36,346 nucleotides of DNA from Sphingobacterium sp. (GTDB taxonomy: Bacteria > Bacteroidota > Bacteroidia > Sphingobacteriales > Sphingobacteriaceae): assembly GCA_022712315.1 (NCBI GenBank), contig JALAGS010000088.1, forward strand, positions 1 through 36,346, in the 5' to 3' direction. A program made the translations under genes and the position numbers. The notes beneath the pieces are model-generated. The model had not been told where the DNA came from and searched no databases. It saw only the letters and a program-made list of their open reading frames with translations. Shown in pieces: positions 34,545 through 36,346 of this stretch. Positions within the stretch are counted from its first letter, which is position 1, and every line of letters starts with the position of its first letter.

Positions 34545-36272
34545 TTATTGTTTATTGAACTTAACCTCCGATTTCAACTCCATATACCGTATGCTCTGAT
34601 CGCACAGGTCAATAAAGAAAGCAGCAATTTCCTTCGCTTTTGATCTGAAATAATCCATATCGAGCTGAGCCAATTGCGAAGGAAGCTCATAGACTCGCCC
34701 TTTCATCTGTTTTAATAGCTCTGCATTCAATATTTCCTCGACCTCACTTCTTGCTGTAAAAAATTCTTTCACCTTTTTATCACAGATACAGGTCCAATCC
34801 ACCAGATCTGCGATAGTGACATTCATTGGCGCATAACCGATTCGGAGGTACAGATAGCTGTATAGTCCAATAGAAGTCAGCTGATTTAAAAATAATACAG
34901 CCATTTGCGGGCTAGAAAGACCATCAAAAGAAAAGACCGCTATAAGATCCTGCATGAGTGTTGAATTTCGAGTCCATGAAATCGAGGTCTTAAATAAGGT
35001 ACTATGCCAATCGACAGGCACAACCGAATAAGTCGGTTTATAACGCGAATGGCGATAGAGGACAACAGACTCATTCCAGATGGTATGAGAGAAACGGCTA
35101 CCTTGGTTTAGTTTTGCCTCCAGAAAGTCCGTATTCAAAAAAGCTACGACTGCAGTCACTTGACCGTAAGCGACTTTTCGAAAGTGACAGTGACCCAATT
35201 TCTTTTTTATCACAACAAGGTAGATCTCGGCGTCTCCATTGTCCTGCTGTGGAAAATCAAACAGCCCTTTTCCATGGGCATCGCTGACATAATAATTGAG
35301 CAACATCATTTGTTCGGGATTATTTTCCTGACGGATCTGATGCAACAACTCCTGTACATCGCCCTGATACCGCGGTGGCCAGGGGAAACTAGGAAAGTCT
35401 GCTCCGACGTCGACTTGCTCTTGTTCCTTCATTTTAGACAACTTGCTCTTTTCTAGCGCTGCTTGAGCAGCGGCTTCTGCTGTCACAAGCGCATCGTATT
35501 CGGTCTGTAAGGCTTCCGTAAAGTAGCGGAACAACTTTTCTATCGCAGCCTGCAATACGATACAATGATCATATAGTTGCGAAGCATCGACGGCCGAAAT
35601 ATCCAGGTCTCTATTTTCATTAACAGCATTAAAAGATTTATCCAGTAATGCAAAACGCATCTTATCTTCGTCTGTCCCTCCCATAAAGAAAGATTTGAAC
35701 ATCGGGAAATGCGTATGCAGACTCCGAATCCGACTGTCAAGACTATGTACGTTATTTCCCTTCCCCTCTACCATCACCTGAAGCAGTTTCAAATGACTTT
35801 CCAAACTTTGGTGAACCATAAATAAGGCGCGCGGATAATTGGCTATTTCTGCAAATGTTTGTGCTCCCTGTAAAAACTCCACGGATGCAGCAATCGCCTT
35901 TTCATAATACTTTTCCGAGAGATCCAATATGCTACGTATGTCCTTTCTTTTACTGATGAGAGAACTACTTCGTGCACAACTAAAAATCTCATGCTGAGGC
36001 AAGATCGCATAACAGTAAAATAAGCTCCCAAGCTTTATTTTATTCTTCAATTCTGGCGAAAAAATCAGTTCAAATGAAATGTTCTCCTGATCCATCAAGC
36101 ACAACTCCACAATAGGTTTTAGCACTTTATGCGAAAGCCCACTCACGGGTTTAAGCGCTAAAACTAAATGATGGGATTCCTGATCGAGAAATTGATATTT
36201 AACGACATAGGCTCGATCGAGATCCATACGCTGGGAAAGCCGATCAACAATTAATTGGCTATTAATTTCCAT
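34545..36272 (-). CDS. Protein with two nucleotidyltransferase-like/HEPN repeats
   Basis: It has 575 residues from ATG 36272; the longer in-frame start at 36341 adds 23 residues in an A+T-rich leader. Residues about 33-105 and 348-412 are similar to each other (LVLALK.../LVVIKK..., then S/T-x-ELK/LEAK, G-S-x-F and a final strand) and look like nucleotidyltransferase-type domains without a clear GSxxxG/DxD active site. Each is followed by a HEPN-like helical domain: about 120-260 with ALFMVHQSLE, and about 440-565 with VLFLNQLTS. The first keeps an R148-x5-H154 motif of the HEPN RNase type; the second has Met457 and Asn463 there. A low-complexity Ala/Lys/Glu linker (about 262-287) joins the halves. 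It is the first visible gene of the HEPN-SNF2-231-aa operon. Confidence 0.75.
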   Translation of the reverse strand: MEINSQLIVDRLSQRMDLDRAYVVKYQFLDQESHHLVLALKPVSGLSHKVLKPIVELCLMDQENISFELIFSPELKNKIKLGSLFYCYAILPQHEIFSCARSSSLISKRKDIRSILDLSEKYYEKAIAASVEFLQGAQTFAEIANYPRALFMVHQSLESHLKLLQVMVEGKGNNVHSLDSRIRSLHTHFPMFKSFFMGGTDEDKMRFALLDKSFNAVNENRDLDISAVDASQLYDHCIVLQAAIEKLFRYFTEALQTEYDALVTAEAAAQAALEKSKLSKMKEQEQVDVGADFPSFPWPPRYQGDVQELLHQIRQENNPEQMMLLNYYVSDAHGKGLFDFPQQDNGDAEIYLVVIKKKLGHCHFRKVAYGQVTAVVAFLNTDFLEAKLNQGSRFSHTIWNESVVLYRHSRYKPTYSVVPVDWHSTLFKTSISWTRNSTLMQDLIAVFSFDGLSSPQMAVLFLNQLTSIGLYSYLYLRIGYAPMNVTIADLVDWTCICDKKVKEFFTARSEVEEILNAELLKQMKGRVYELPSQLAQLDMDYFRSKAKEIAAFFIDLCDQSIRYMELKSEVKFNKQ

Positions 36273-36346
36273 ACTAAATGATTTAAGTTTAAAAAATTGG
36301 CGCAATAAAACATCCCAACAGATCAAACTGTTACACATCATTATTG

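Overview
The window looks like chromosomal DNA from a Bacteroidota bacterium, most likely of the Sphingobacteriaceae (Sphingobacterium/Pedobacter type). This rests on two SusC/SusD pairs, short A+T-rich intergenic regions, lipoproteins followed by charged residues, and a PL8 lyase that carries the catalytic residues of Pedobacter (Flavobacterium) heparinus chondroitinase AC at a constant four-residue offset. I see no rRNA, tRNA, CRISPR array, insertion sequence or phage gene.

Left part (1-8960, + strand): a ROK-family repressor with a degenerate kinase site heads a polysaccharide utilization locus: ROK, SusC, SusD, an intrinsic terminator, GH29 alpha-L-fucosidase, and a sialidase-fold (Asp-box) lipoprotein. 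A perfect 10-bp inverted repeat lies just upstream of the ROK gene. Converging on this block from 11531 is a periplasmic GH3 glycosidase (- strand). A stand-alone TonB-dependent receptor diverges from it (11972-14362).

Middle part (14363-28886): a glycosaminoglycan (chondroitin/hyaluronan-type) degradation cluster. It begins with relics: a decayed outer-membrane beta-barrel gene (- strand) and the decayed 3' end of a susD gene. Next come heparinase II/III-family lyase and GH88 unsaturated glucuronyl hydrolase (+ strand). Converging on these is a sulfatase-PL8 lyase operon (- strand). Divergent from the sulfatase are a barstar-like cytoplasmic protein and an exported Gfo/Idh/MocA oxidoreductase. 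A second SusC/SusD pair (- strand) closes the cluster. The logic is import by SusCD, chain cleavage by PL8 and the heparinase-fold lyase, desulfation, and removal of the unsaturated uronic acid by GH88. Related CG-centred pseudopalindromes sit upstream of the GH3, heparinase and sulfatase genes. They could tie these units to one LacI-type regulator that is not in the window.

Right part (28887-36346, all - strand): two small envelope proteins of unknown function, then a three-gene nucleic-acid module: a protein with two nucleotidyltransferase-like/HEPN repeats, an SNF2-type helicase interrupted by one in-frame TGA where the family has Trp, and a 231-residue putative DNA-binding protein. This is the part most likely to hold something undescribed, although the helicase may be a recent pseudogene.

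Several starts were moved inward from the longest open frame because the longer version ran through a terminator or a neighbouring relic, or lacked a signal peptide at its N terminus: GH29 (6328), heparinase-fold lyase (15200), sulfatase (22030), lipoprotein (30220) and HEPN protein (36272).
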